A DNA stretch of 64,000 nucleotides, from assembly GCF_014107495.1 (NCBI RefSeq), contig NZ_CP041969.1, positions 2,381,501 through 2,445,500 on the forward strand, given 5' to 3'. The notes beneath the pieces were generated by a model. That model made no database searches, was not told where the DNA came from, and worked only from the letters and a program-made list of their open reading frames with translations. Position numbers and translations under genes: made by a program. Position 1 is the first letter of the stretch. Each line of letters begins with the position of its first letter. Origin of the DNA: Cohnella cholangitidis. GTDB taxonomy: Bacteria > Bacillota > Bacilli > Paenibacillales > Paenibacillaceae. Shown piece by piece: positions 28,350-38,465 of the stretch.

Positions 28350-30509
28350 TTATTCGGTTTCCGGAGGTAGCTTTCTGTTTACCAACCAAGGTATTGTTTG
28401 CGTAGCGACTAACTTCTTATAGCCCGGTTGTAGCTCATGGTATACGTTAAATGTCATATCTTTCAACGTTTGAATGTTAATTACCCATCTGTCATCCGTC
28501 CAGGATAGTTCAATTGTATTTACACCGTTCTTGAGTGCTGTTCCGGTATCATCTTTACCTGTCGTATCGACAGTTGGGAACGTTAATTCCTTGCTGAAAG
28601 TTGCTTTGTTATCTGCATCCACAAGCTCAATAATCACTTTCTGATCCTTAGCGTTAACCTTGGTCAACAAGTTTTGCTCCAAAGTGTAATCAAGCTTCAA
28701 CTTAAGCAGATCTTGATCAAACCTAATAGTTGTACCCACTTGATTTATCGAAAATTTATATGGATCAAGATCGATATTTTGAAGATTTTTCTTTACTTCA
28801 CGGTCATTAGGTAATTTAATTTCAACCGGATCGACGTAACCGACTAATTGGCTCTGTTGCTCGCCTGTCTGCCCGGTGGTCGTTGAATCTTTTGTTTCCG
28901 TGACTGCTTTACCGACAACCATCTTCATATTATCGGTCTTCATTCCCTTAGGAATCGATGCCCACGCGTATACTAGAGCTTTACCGCCATAATTGATTTT
29001 GTCGCTTACATTTTGGAACGTTGCAGGATACACTGTTCCATCTACGGTTTCGAAATAACCCGCTAACTGTTGAACCCCGCTTAGACGTTTTTCTAAGCTG
29101 TTCATCGTAATAAGAGCAACTGCCATATCTGCGTTCGCACCAGTATAGCCCATCAGATATTTGACTTTTACATCTGCTTTATAGCCCGAATCTTCAATTT
29201 TAAAGCCTGTTTTCCAATCAGTCGTACTAATTGGACTAAACACGCCAGTATTCGAGAACTCGACTAAATCGACCAATTCCCCTTCAGTTCCTCCGCCTGA
29301 TTCTTTTTGTTGCAAAGTGAACTTCATGTTTTTGACATCAAATGAATACGGAACTTTACCAAACGCTTGTAGCTTTATCGATGCGCCCGGCTCGATATCG
29401 ATTTGTTTATTCCCATTATTTACGGTTGCCGTATTTTCAATTGAATTATTAAAGACATATTTGCCTATAAGCTTCGGTATAACCAAAGAATCTGTACCTT
29501 TATTTATCAGGGTTAGGTTCGTAATTATGAGATCGTTATCTTCGATAGGAAGACGGTTAATTGAGTCTACTTTGATGTAGTATATTCCATCGGAATTCGC
29601 AAAAGAGTATGTCTTTCCAATGCCTTCTCCAGTGCTAACACTTGCTTTAGGCAGGGTGAATAGAGCCATTGGGATTCTGTCTTTGCCTTCATTCGCAGTC
29701 AATGCTACGACCAGTTTCCAGCCGGTTTGTTTGGCTGCAATCGGTACAGAAGCAGTTAATTGAAAGGTTTCCTCGGATAATGGGCTAAGCACTTTTCCCT
29801 TTAAGTTCTTCGCGGTTAGGGGATACATGAGACCATTTGCCGTTTGAATCATAATTTCGTACTCGGGTAAAGTAACAGATCTTTTCCCTTCATTCTTGAT
29901 TACTAGATCGATATCGGGTCTATAGTACTTCTCGCTTTTCCCGATTGTCGCTTTTTTAATATAGAAAGAGACTCTTGTATCGTCGGCGCTAACAATGCGC
30001 TTGTAACCGGCCGGAGTAATTTGTATGTACTTCTGAGTGGCCGAAAATGAACCTAACACTTTGGTGTAAGATGGGCTTGAGAAGTCCCACTTAATCACTT
30101 TAACTACTAGATCCGTAAGTTTCACATTCGATCCAACTTGACCATAAAAGATGATATCTTTTGTGGACTTCGCAGCTATTTTAGCGATGTCCTTGTTGGC
30201 AATTGTCAGAGAGTATTTAGAGCCAGACTTCGTAGTTAGATTAATCCAATAATCAATGAAATTTACTTCCGTATTACTATTATTCTTGACCGTTAATGTC
30301 AGCCCTACTAGCTGTCCATTATTCGAAGGAATCAAGACAACATTATTCACTTCTGCAACAACATTAGCCTTTAACGACACAGAGCCTATTTTCTGTGGTT
30401 GTAGTGTCTTCTGCTTCTGCTCTTCCGCGTTTACGGGACTATATGCCGAGATCAGTAAAATCAAACAGATCATGCTTAATAGCGTCTTGCGCAATCGTGA
30501 CTTCTCCAT
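28350..30509 (-). CDS. Large secreted protein with repeated Ig-like/beta domains, function unknown
   Basis: 719 aa. A clear signal peptide (basic MEKSRLRK, hydrophobic core to about residue 26, cleavage after VNA). The mature protein seems to be four or five beta-rich modules of 100-150 residues, each opening with phrases like LVGLTLTVKNNSNTEVNF, DIDLVIKNEGKRSVTLP and DLIITNLTLINKGTDSLVIP. These resemble the Ig-like folds of DUF4352-type extracellular domains. No SLH, LPXTG or enzyme motif is seen, so wall attachment would be by another route. It is monocistronic, with its own terminator, GGAGG 8 nt before the ATG, and the S-layer gene upstream. A structural or adhesive surface role is a guess. 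Confidence 0.75.
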   Translation of the reverse strand: MEKSRLRKTLLSMICLILLISAYSPVNAEEQKQKTLQPQKIGSVSLKANVVAEVNNVVLIPSNNGQLVGLTLTVKNNSNTEVNFIDYWINLTTKSGSKYSLTIANKDIAKIAAKSTKDIIFYGQVGSNVKLTDLVVKVIKWDFSSPSYTKVLGSFSATQKYIQITPAGYKRIVSADDTRVSFYIKKATIGKSEKYYRPDIDLVIKNEGKRSVTLPEYEIMIQTANGLMYPLTAKNLKGKVLSPLSEETFQLTASVPIAAKQTGWKLVVALTANEGKDRIPMALFTLPKASVSTGEGIGKTYSFANSDGIYYIKVDSINRLPIEDNDLIITNLTLINKGTDSLVIPKLIGKYVFNNSIENTATVNNGNKQIDIEPGASIKLQAFGKVPYSFDVKNMKFTLQQKESGGGTEGELVDLVEFSNTGVFSPISTTDWKTGFKIEDSGYKADVKVKYLMGYTGANADMAVALITMNSLEKRLSGVQQLAGYFETVDGTVYPATFQNVSDKINYGGKALVYAWASIPKGMKTDNMKMVVGKAVTETKDSTTTGQTGEQQSQLVGYVDPVEIKLPNDREVKKNLQNIDLDPYKFSINQVGTTIRFDQDLLKLKLDYTLEQNLLTKVNAKDQKVIIELVDADNKATFSKELTFPTVDTTGKDDTGTALKNGVNTIELSWTDDRWVINIQTLKDMTFNVYHELQPGYKKLVATQTIPWLVNRKLPPETE

Positions 30510-30594
30510 AATGACATCCTCCAGTTTTAACCTTTACTATATAGACGTCTAATGTCTCTAAGAAGTTTCACGTGATTGTTAATTAATCTGAAGA

Positions 30595-30626
30595 CATAAA
30601 AAGAGAGGCCCCTTAGGGCCTCTCTC
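30595..30626 (-). terminator. Terminator of the S-layer gene
   Basis: On the minus strand GAGAGGCCC and GGGCCTCTC form a strong GC-rich stem with a TAAG-type loop, followed by TTTTTATG. It lies 16 bp beyond the S-layer stop codon. Confidence 0.88.
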
Positions 30627-30641
30627 CATTAGAACCACTTA

Positions 30642-33600
30642 TTATGGTGCTAGTGGTGTTGTTACGAATGTGCTAGCGGAGAATCCAGCAGCCGAAGTAG
30701 CTGTAAGCTCGAAGCTATACACACCTGCTGCACTGATGTTTCCGTATTGGTCAATGGTTACACTGCCACCATCTTGCAATTCTGGATTAGAAGCAGTACC
30801 GCCTGTTTGAACCTTCACATTAGAAGCTGTGAATGTAACACCGAACAGATAGTTGTACTTCTGAGCGTCTACACCCTCATAAGTAATACCATAGTTATCA
30901 GTTACTTTCAGATTCATCAATGCGAATGCATTAGGTGTTGCAACATAATCAGCATAAGTTCTGCTTCCGTTACCACGGTCAAGTTTTGTCGAAGTAATAA
31001 CTGTGTCTTTAGTGTTCACAGTGATTGTTTTCAACTCTTGAAGACCTTTGCTAGTTGTGTAAGTTACGTTAAGGGTAGCAGTTCCTGGTTTGTTACCAAT
31101 TACATAACCTTTGTTGCTAGCAATACCTGTTTGAGCAACAAGAACATTGGAAGATGTAATTTGTTTCACAGTATCAGGGATTGCAACCGTGTTACCAGCT
31201 GCGTCAGTTGCTTCGATCGAAATCGATCTTGCAAACTTACTAGCAGTTGGAGATTCTTGTGTAGCAACAGGCAGTTTAACGCTACCGTTGTTATAAACTG
31301 CTTCAGTTACCGAACCAGAATCGATTGCGTTGAAGAGATCAGCTACAGCACCAACTGTGTAGTTAAGAGTATCTGTAGTTGCCTCAATTGTTCTGGAAAT
31401 TTTTGCAACTGGAGTGGCTGCAGTGCCTGTTCCGTTCGATTTGATAATTTCAGCTGTGAATGTTGCTTTGGCAGTAGAATTAAGTACACCATGGTTAAGA
31501 GCATCGAAAGCAAAACCATCATTGTAGTTGGACAGGCTTCCAGCGTACGTAGCTGAACCAGTGCTTCTCTCGTACGTAGCTACACCAGTGATAGCAGTAG
31601 CTGTTTTCTTTGTTAATTGAAGACCGGAACCAGTCGTGGTGCCCGGAGTTACTTGAACGTAATAAACTGTGTCAGATGCCGTAGGAGTAGTTGTAATTAC
31701 ATTACCAGCAGCATCAAGTACATGAAGAGTATCCAACTTAGAACCATATTGGTCAATAACAATCAGTTTGAACTCATCGTTTGCATTAGCAACGATTTTT
31801 TGTTTAGGAGCATCGTCTACTTTGAATCCAGAAGGGATACGAGCAGGAGCGATCGTTACTTGTTTCGTTGCATTGCTGCTTACGTTAGGCTCAGCGATAA
31901 TCGCTGTTACAGTTACTACTGTTCTTGGAGTTTTAGGGATATTAGTCAGTTGGACTTTACCTTTATGCTCACCAACAGTAATAAGTTTCGCATTAATACT
32001 CGAACTGATTTTGATTCTTTGCTCGTTTTGAGCATTTACTAGTTCATCAACAGTGAGTTGAGTTCCGTTTGCATCATATGCGATTACTGGCAAGTAAGCA
32101 TCAGCATCACCTGCAGCTACATCGCTGGAGAAATCACCGAATTCAATTTTGTTGGCCGTCTTGCCGGATTGCAGGGAGATTTCACCCGTTGCGCTACCCG
32201 CTTGATTGAACACGTTGAACGTATACTTGGCAGACTTATCAACGTTTTTAGACAATGCAACTTTGATATCTGCAATGTCATCGTTATTGGAATCGCCAGC
32301 ATAGATTTGGTTAGGAATTGCAGGCTCATATCCATTAAGAACAAAACGAAGATTTTGTGGATCTTTAACTGGATCGTATGCAACGATGTTGCCATATTGA
32401 TCGAATTGGTTGACGCTAATTACTGCAGTTTCACCTTTGTTACCAAGGAAATCCTTGCCGTTGCTGTACTTCACAGGGCTGATATCCATCTTGCTGACGA
32501 ATGGAGCAGTACCCATTTTGAAGTTTTTCGTAACAGACACATGGTTTTCATTGTTAAAGATGTTTACAGAGATGATCCCGGAACCCGGCTGATATCTGTC
32601 AGCTAGACCATTATTAGAGCCTGGCGCAGTTGGTGTCTCATCATCTTTTTTGCCGTCTGTTTTGATAGTAGTATCCAAAGTCAACAGCAGTTCGCCTGTG
32701 ATAGCGTCTTTACCAAGTTTTACGAATACATCATTACCCTGACCTGCATATACCGTGTAAGATCCCGGGTTAGCAGAAGCGAGTTCACCATATTGGTTCA
32801 CAGGCTTAAGCTTAACGATGTTATTGTGGGAACGAGCCAAAGTATCGCTTGTATTTACGAACTCAATGCTTTTAAGAACTTCTTTTTCGCCAGTAAATTT
32901 AGCAGTCGCCGTAGCGATCTCAGCTGCATCAAGACCAGCAAGAGTTACAGTGTACTCGCCTTCGCCGATTACGACGTCAGTAAGTTCCAAAGTAGCGGAT
33001 TTCTTGTCGTCAGCCCATACTGTTTTTGTAGCAACGGAGATTGTTCCTTTTTTCAGGGACAACGTTGCTTTCGCAGTATCAACAGCTTTGTCCAAAGTTA
33101 CGGATACTTTCTTAACGCCAGTTGCTTTAGCGGAAGCTACGGAAGCTTTCTCAGGAGCAACAGGGTTAGCAGTTACGTAAGCTTGGTATCCAACTTCGAT
33201 AGCTTGACCGCGAGTAGCCGCTTTAGTGTAGTCAGTGCGAGCAGCGATCAGACCGGAGTCAATAGCAGCTTGGATGTAACCAGCAGCCCACGCAGAAGCG
33301 CCTTCTACTTTAGCGTCTTTAACTTCTTCAAGCTTCAGGATTCTAGCAGCGATAACGATGACTTGCTCAACCGTTACATCGCCTTTAGGATCGAACTTGC
33401 CGTTGCTGCCTTCAACCAAACCTGCTTTAGCAGCAGCTTCGATTGCACCGTACCACCATTGCTTTTCTGTTACGTCGGAGAAAGTGCTGCCTGTTTTCTC
33501 TTCGGACAGGCCAGCAAGAGCGATAGCGATTGTAGCGAATTGAGCGCGGTTCAGTTTGTCTTCCAAACCGTCGGAGCCCGTTGTAGTACCTTTCAAGATG

Positions 33601-33725
33601 CCTTTGTCTTTCAAGGCTTGATATTTTTGCGCAACTGTAAGATCTGCGTCAGCTGCATATGCCAGGGATCCGAACGAACCGAATACCAAGGCAGCGGAAA
33701 GTAAAAGGGATAAACTTTTCTTCAT
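30642..33725 (-). CDS. S-layer protein with N-terminal SLH domains
   Basis: About 1027 aa from the ATG at 33725. Signal peptide MKKSLSLLLSAALVFG to AYA (residues 1-24). Three SLH-like units span about residues 30-190 (LNRAQFATIAIAL, FSDVTEKQWWYGAIEAAAKAGLVEG, AAGYIQAAIDSGLI); they bind pyruvylated wall polymer. The rest is a chain of beta-rich, Big/Ig-like domains with many Thr, Ser, Val and Gly. The composition, strong RBS, own promoter and terminator fit a major S-layer protein. The reading frame stays open upstream to an ATG at 33797 with a better-placed SD (see separate entry). The pyruvyl transferase gene needed for anchoring (40724) appears frameshifted. Confidence 0.9.
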   Translation of the reverse strand: MKKSLSLLLSAALVFGSFGSLAYAADADLTVAQKYQALKDKGILKGTTTGSDGLEDKLNRAQFATIAIALAGLSEEKTGSTFSDVTEKQWWYGAIEAAAKAGLVEGSNGKFDPKGDVTVEQVIVIAARILKLEEVKDAKVEGASAWAAGYIQAAIDSGLIAARTDYTKAATRGQAIEVGYQAYVTANPVAPEKASVASAKATGVKKVSVTLDKAVDTAKATLSLKKGTISVATKTVWADDKKSATLELTDVVIGEGEYTVTLAGLDAAEIATATAKFTGEKEVLKSIEFVNTSDTLARSHNNIVKLKPVNQYGELASANPGSYTVYAGQGNDVFVKLGKDAITGELLLTLDTTIKTDGKKDDETPTAPGSNNGLADRYQPGSGIISVNIFNNENHVSVTKNFKMGTAPFVSKMDISPVKYSNGKDFLGNKGETAVISVNQFDQYGNIVAYDPVKDPQNLRFVLNGYEPAIPNQIYAGDSNNDDIADIKVALSKNVDKSAKYTFNVFNQAGSATGEISLQSGKTANKIEFGDFSSDVAAGDADAYLPVIAYDANGTQLTVDELVNAQNEQRIKISSSINAKLITVGEHKGKVQLTNIPKTPRTVVTVTAIIAEPNVSSNATKQVTIAPARIPSGFKVDDAPKQKIVANANDEFKLIVIDQYGSKLDTLHVLDAAGNVITTTPTASDTVYYVQVTPGTTTGSGLQLTKKTATAITGVATYERSTGSATYAGSLSNYNDGFAFDALNHGVLNSTAKATFTAEIIKSNGTGTAATPVAKISRTIEATTDTLNYTVGAVADLFNAIDSGSVTEAVYNNGSVKLPVATQESPTASKFARSISIEATDAAGNTVAIPDTVKQITSSNVLVAQTGIASNKGYVIGNKPGTATLNVTYTTSKGLQELKTITVNTKDTVITSTKLDRGNGSRTYADYVATPNAFALMNLKVTDNYGITYEGVDAQKYNYLFGVTFTASNVKVQTGGTASNPELQDGGSVTIDQYGNISAAGVYSFELTATSAAGFSASTFVTTPLAP

Positions 33726-33814
33726 AACCTTTTTTTCTCCTCCTCGAGAAAGTATCTGTTTTGTTTGTGTGTGAAAATTATAGCTCGAATCTCTCATCGG
33801 TGTTTCACCCCCTT
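33726..33814 (-). promoter_or_regulatory. Second, upstream in-frame translation start of the S-layer gene
   Basis: An ATG at 33797 is preceded by AAGGGGGTGA and is in frame with the S-layer ORF, adding 24 residues (MRDSSYNFHTQTKQ and on) before the signal peptide Met. A second SD, GGAGGAG then AAAGG, lies before the ATG at 33725. Two SD-start pairs in one frame resemble the dual starts described for the Brevibacillus cell wall protein operon. Either start gives an exportable protein. Confidence 0.5.
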
Positions 33815-34225
33815 CCTTGAGTAGAGCATTGTCTATAATTGATGTCTGTCGGCATGTCTATTAAGTAGATACATGTCGCAGAAACTTGTAATCCGTAAAA
33901 TAATGCAAGAAAAAGACAGAAATCAGGCAGGGTAAAATATGCCACTTTCCTCATTATACATGAGACGAACACCTAGCGTAAAGAAGATTTTCATAGAGAG
34001 AGTTGAAGATTAGTTCTAGAGTCCCTCTCAAAAGTCTCATCATGTTAAACGCGCGGCGCGGATAAAAGTTGCGGTTTAAATCAAATTGTTCAAACTTTTT
34101 TTATCCCTGCTGCTCAATTCCGACTCTTTGGCATTATGTAAGGGTTTATCGCTTCTCTAGTATAGCTTGGACTAGTGAGTTCGTCATTGGTAAATCATTT
34201 CCTATAGAACCAAGAAAGAGAAACA
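33815..34225. other. Long S-layer gene leader and promoter region
   Basis: About 410 bp without a gene. It holds the candidate promoter at 33953-33982 and a leader of about 150 nt before the first S-layer start, with several GACAT-type direct repeats around 33842-33890. At 34095-34119 there is a weak plus-strand match to the dispersed TATCCC-N5-CTCA repeat. Long leaders are common for highly expressed S-layer mRNAs. I see no small ORF or RNA gene that I can support. Confidence 0.4.
33953..33982 (-). promoter_or_regulatory. Candidate SigA promoter of the S-layer gene
   Basis: Minus strand: -10 TATAAT (33953-33958, perfect) with TG just before it, an 18-bp spacer, and -35 TTTACG (33977-33982, four of six). 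The predicted leader is about 150 nt to the upstream start. Confidence 0.5.
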
Positions 34226-34258
34226 CAGAGGGGAGACCCCATGGCCTCCCACTCTGCA
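34226..34258 (-). terminator. Terminator of the second SLH gene
   Basis: On the minus strand CAGAGTGGGAG and CTCCCCTCTG form an imperfect GC-rich stem (one bulge), followed by TGTTTCTCTTTC. The U-tract is broken, so it may be a weaker terminator. Confidence 0.6.
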
Positions 34259-34270
34259 GATCAGTCGAGA

Positions 34271-37200
34271 TTAGCTTAAGTTTTTAGGGAATAGGCTGTT
34301 GTATTTCTTCAATAATTCCACGGCGATCTTGCCCGCCTCGGCGCGAGTCATATTGCCTCTTGGGTTGAAGGCAAATGATTGTTTGTCCTGACCCGGTACC
34401 GTAACAGGCGTTCCGGACATGATTTTCGCCTTGCTAACCGCTTCGATGGCCGGTCTTGAGTAATAGTGAATGAGCCCGGAATCGCTGAACGATTTGGCCA
34501 GCTTCGCCTCTAGCTTAGAGTCGTTGACGGACATTTTCAGTTTCATGGCTCTTGCGATCATTACCGCAGCCTCTTGGCGCGTGATCCTGATCTCAGGACC
34601 GAAGAAACCTTCGTCTAAGCCCGTAACGATACCCGCTCTTGCTGCGGTTTCAATGTATTCGTAACTCCAAGTGTCCGTCTTCGTTCCCGGAGAAATATCG
34701 AAGAAAGTCTGGCTGCCGGCAGAATTTAATGGAAGGTTTAGACCCTTCACCAATAGTGTTGCGAATTCACCGCGCGTAGTCAGATCGTTCGCTCCGAATT
34801 CATCCGTACGCATGTTCTTCATGATGCCCTTGGAATAAAGAGCGTTCAGAATGTTGCGAGCCCATGAATGATTTGTGATGTCCGTGAAGCCTTTTCTCAA
34901 TTTAACGACGTTGTAATAGCCGAAATCGTCAAACGGAACCGTGATCGTATGTTTCTTGGTATCTACTTTTCCGCCGATGTTCTCCCAGCTGCCATTATCC
35001 GTGTATCGCATAACCGAAACCGTATATCCGACTTCGTCTACCACGTTGGTGTCGTATTTAAGGGTTAATTCGCCTCGTTTGGACGGAATAACTTTACGTT
35101 CCAACGGATATTGAGTGAACAGTCCTTCTGTCGAATATGGCGCAAGTCCATTCGTAGCCGGCTTGTAGTCAATGTCCCCTTTGTTTCCGTACTCCCCGAC
35201 TCCACCGCTAATCCAGTAAATCGGCGATATTGAAGAGAAGTTTAGCGTATTGCTGTTGTTCTTGAACCGGATTGCAAGCAATTCAGGAATTTGAATCTGG
35301 CTTTTATCTGCGAAGCGCTCGTCAAAATCGATGTTGATAATGTTTCCATAATCATTCCTTCTCTCAACGACACCATCAAGAGGATCGGCGATTCCGAACA
35401 AAAACATCGTATTGTTATAAAGTTTCGTAATATTTGATGCATTAGGTTTAGCCGATTGCAACACGGTTCCTTTAGGGAACGTAAGCTGTACACTTTTTTC
35501 AAACACATCGAATTTCTTATCCATCTTCTGCATATACTGACTATCTATTTGTACCGAGCTTGAGTAGTATACTTGAACCGTATTATTGAGAGTCGTGTCG
35601 GCACGTTTGATCTGAACCTTGATTGAAGTCAATTTGTCGGGCTTAAGACCAACAAAATCATAAGTAAAGCGATTATCGCGATCCGTACGTTTCGTCGCTT
35701 TCTGTCCGTCGATAAGAACCTCTGTTGCACCCTCGGCTTCAATATCGAAATGCACGAAATTCTTGTTCACGAGAATCTGATTACCCACGGTCGGTTGCGG
35801 TGATAGAACCCTGTAAGGAGAAACTTCGCGGGTAACATCCAACAATTGATTCGTGCGCGCTCCCGTTTCGTTGATCAACTCAAGGTTGTAAATGTGCGAA
35901 CCTGGAGCCGTGAAGGGAATATCGCGAATCCTGAGAATGAAATCTTTCTCGTCTCCGGCGAAATCATAGTAGAACTTCTCGTTATTAGGCGTGACATAGA
36001 GTACGTTTTGCTTTAGTCCGACAGCCGCACTCCCCACATCGGGAATCGTTGTATTAAACATTAAAGAAGTGCCAAGCTTCAAATTCAGAATCGAAGCGCC
36101 AGTACCGCGAATAACCAGATCGTATTTCGTTTCACTCGTTGTATATTTCCCGTTTACCAATAAGAACTCCGGTGTAACGGCGAAAATTTTTGCCATTTTC
36201 TCAGGTGTATACGGCGGATCCGTCAATTCACCTTGAGTAAATTCTTCACGTCCCGTCACGCTAAGTGTGGGCATTAAGCTTTTAATTGTAGATAAGTTCG
36301 TATCAATGAGATAGATACGCACTTCCTTGACGATCTCTTGAGAGATTCCTGCGCCATTCTTGTTAACAGCCTTGAATACAATTCTGTTTTCACCGAAGAC
36401 CAGAGGACCGGTTCCTCCGATATTAACTGTTAGAGCAAAACTCGGCGTTGTTAATTCAGGAATTGTAGGATCCGTTGGTGGTGTAGCATCAGCGCTATCC
36501 ATTAAAACACCGTTAATGAAATATTGAGCGGCTTCAATATTCTCGAAGCCCATAAATTTACCCGAAATCGTTAAATCATTCGTTTGACGGGAATCAAATT
36601 CATAGGTTTGACCATCATACAAGTTTTCAATATAGATATAGCTCTTATTTACGTAAGAGATATCTGCGTTATACGTCGATGTTGAGTTGTCGTATTTAAA
36701 TTGTACTTTTTGTTGGCCATTCGTAAAATTCTTAACTTGATATACCATCGAAGTCGCAGTTTGACCAGCAGCACCCGGAACTGAAACGAGCGTCAACGTG
36801 GTCGTGCTTAGCGGCAAATAAACTGCTTTTAATGTGCCTGATGGCGCAATATTAGTGTCAACCAAGATATAAAAGTCCGGAGAATTAACTTGCGCTCCCC
36901 TCAACGGTTCCTTATCCGCAAGGGTAACATCCGCTGTACCGTCATAATTGGGTAGGTACTGAATATTCTCAATCAGCGTATCCCCGGGTACGAATTTAAA
37001 TGTGCCTTCGAAAGATGTCGTAAACGTACCGTAAGTTACGGTAATTCTTACCGTTTGCGTATTCGCGTATGCTCCGCCGCTAACAGCAAAAGGAAACGTA
37101 GTTGGCGTCGTAAAAGTTACGAGTCTATACTCCGGAGTAATACCGTCAGCTCCCGGAATTATGATTTCCGGACCATCCACATCCGTGGCAGCTATCGTCG

Positions 37201-38170
37201 TAACTGGGCTACCATTCATGATATAAGTTGCGGAACCACCAAAATCAGTAGCCCCATACGGGACTAGCATTGTTACTTTCAAACCGGCTTCCTCGCCTGG
37301 AACTGGCGTAGCCGCCCCCGTCGTTACATTAGGTATTTTATTCAAAATCGGGTATTCTGCCGTATGGTGCACCAGTTGCACATCGGTGTATGGCTTCGTC
37401 GCATCGAAAAAGTACAGTTCACGCGTCGTGTTGATCGTATTACTACCGTTGGAAATCGACATTTTCAATGTGTTCAGGCCCGGCTTTAGGTTCATCGCAG
37501 GCGTAAACAATGTACCATCATCATAGATGTAAGCCAGAATAGAAGATGCGCCGTTCATGCTGACCGTAGCCGTGGTAGCGTTCTTGACGATCCCTTGCAA
37601 AGTGATCATTTGCGCCGGAACTACCGCTTGAGTTCCTTCGTTCAGATTCACCGTAGTAGAGCCGCTAATAACTTTGAGGCTTTCGATATAGGGTATTTGA
37701 TCATAAAGAACATAGAACACATCGGAACGTTGGATCGTACCTTGCATCCCTGTAAACGTAATTCTGTTCATCCCGCTAAAAAGGGTCAAATTGCTGGCCG
37801 TGAATCTATTCGTTTGCCCCGTAACTTCTTGAACGGAGCCCGTCGTATAATGCGTGCTATCGGTTTTCCAAGTTTTATCCGCTTGGAGATTCAGTTGCTC
37901 GATTTTGACCCCCATGCTTGCCGAAGCTACATAGGAGAACGTACCGCTGATCGTCAATCTCCCGTTACTGGTAACATAAGCGTCATCTCGCGTAAGCAGC
38001 GTCGGAGCGCCCGCCACGTCGATCGTGTGCAGCGCGGTATCGCGAAGCGCAGTAACATCCGGAATAAAATAAGTCGCCGAACTAGCCGCGTTAACCTGTT
38101 TGATCAAATTCGCGGGAACTAATGTTACGACGAGAACAAGTGCCAGGAATGCTGATAAAAGTTTTCTCAC
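34271..38170 (-). CDS. Large surface protein with C-terminal SLH domains
   Basis: 1299 aa. Signal peptide MRKLLSAFLALVLVV to VNA (about residues 1-28). Most of the length is a series of beta-rich Ig/Big-like modules (for example GRLTISGTFSYVAS, MITLQGIVKNATTATVSMNG, NDLTISGKFMGFENI). Three SLH units lie at about 1095-1290: FTDITNHSWARNILNALYSKGI, FFDISPGTKTDTWSYEYIETAARAGIV, and FSDSGLIHYYSRPAIEAVSKAKIM with MTRAEAGKIAVELL. The start is GTG with AAGGAGG 7 nt upstream. It would be anchored to pyruvylated wall polymer, like the S-layer protein at 30642, but with the anchor at the opposite end. Its role is probably structural or in cell-envelope assembly. Confidence 0.88.
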   Translation of the reverse strand: MRKLLSAFLALVLVVTLVPANLIKQVNAASSATYFIPDVTALRDTALHTIDVAGAPTLLTRDDAYVTSNGRLTISGTFSYVASASMGVKIEQLNLQADKTWKTDSTHYTTGSVQEVTGQTNRFTASNLTLFSGMNRITFTGMQGTIQRSDVFYVLYDQIPYIESLKVISGSTTVNLNEGTQAVVPAQMITLQGIVKNATTATVSMNGASSILAYIYDDGTLFTPAMNLKPGLNTLKMSISNGSNTINTTRELYFFDATKPYTDVQLVHHTAEYPILNKIPNVTTGAATPVPGEEAGLKVTMLVPYGATDFGGSATYIMNGSPVTTIAATDVDGPEIIIPGADGITPEYRLVTFTTPTTFPFAVSGGAYANTQTVRITVTYGTFTTSFEGTFKFVPGDTLIENIQYLPNYDGTADVTLADKEPLRGAQVNSPDFYILVDTNIAPSGTLKAVYLPLSTTTLTLVSVPGAAGQTATSMVYQVKNFTNGQQKVQFKYDNSTSTYNADISYVNKSYIYIENLYDGQTYEFDSRQTNDLTISGKFMGFENIEAAQYFINGVLMDSADATPPTDPTIPELTTPSFALTVNIGGTGPLVFGENRIVFKAVNKNGAGISQEIVKEVRIYLIDTNLSTIKSLMPTLSVTGREEFTQGELTDPPYTPEKMAKIFAVTPEFLLVNGKYTTSETKYDLVIRGTGASILNLKLGTSLMFNTTIPDVGSAAVGLKQNVLYVTPNNEKFYYDFAGDEKDFILRIRDIPFTAPGSHIYNLELINETGARTNQLLDVTREVSPYRVLSPQPTVGNQILVNKNFVHFDIEAEGATEVLIDGQKATKRTDRDNRFTYDFVGLKPDKLTSIKVQIKRADTTLNNTVQVYYSSSVQIDSQYMQKMDKKFDVFEKSVQLTFPKGTVLQSAKPNASNITKLYNNTMFLFGIADPLDGVVERRNDYGNIINIDFDERFADKSQIQIPELLAIRFKNNSNTLNFSSISPIYWISGGVGEYGNKGDIDYKPATNGLAPYSTEGLFTQYPLERKVIPSKRGELTLKYDTNVVDEVGYTVSVMRYTDNGSWENIGGKVDTKKHTITVPFDDFGYYNVVKLRKGFTDITNHSWARNILNALYSKGIMKNMRTDEFGANDLTTRGEFATLLVKGLNLPLNSAGSQTFFDISPGTKTDTWSYEYIETAARAGIVTGLDEGFFGPEIRITRQEAAVMIARAMKLKMSVNDSKLEAKLAKSFSDSGLIHYYSRPAIEAVSKAKIMSGTPVTVPGQDKQSFAFNPRGNMTRAEAGKIAVELLKKYNSLFPKNLS

Positions 38171-38389
38171 GAAAAATCCTCCTTATGTATGGCTAGAGCC
38201 TTGCGACTCCCACTTATGACAATAAACGAGACCCAACCTTCGATATAAGCTGATCTTGTCCGATTGCGCCCCTCCTCTTGGCGGTATTCGTCTAATTCGG
38301 CAGGTTCTACCATTAGACGTCACGATTCCGCAAAAGTTCCGTACATTTGTTATCGGGCATTGACCGCCAATTCTTTAGATGAAATAACG

Positions 38390-38442
38390 AAAAAAAGACT
38401 CGACTGCCTGTCCTTAATCTCTTAAGGATCAACAATCGAGCC
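38390..38442 (-). terminator. Terminator of tagO
   Basis: On the minus strand GGCTCGATTG pairs with CAGTCGAGTC and an inner TCCTTAA pairs with TTAAGGA around GAGA, giving a long two-part stem followed by TTTTTTT. Confidence 0.85.
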
Positions 38443-38465
38443 TATGTTAGGTTATGAAAGCCTGA

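Noticed and set aside
32793..33704. Open frames of 303 aa and 269 aa antisense to the S-layer gene
   Set aside because: They lie opposite a highly expressed, low-complexity coding sequence, have no SD or family motifs, and show Cys/Ser-rich translations typical of antisense shadow frames.
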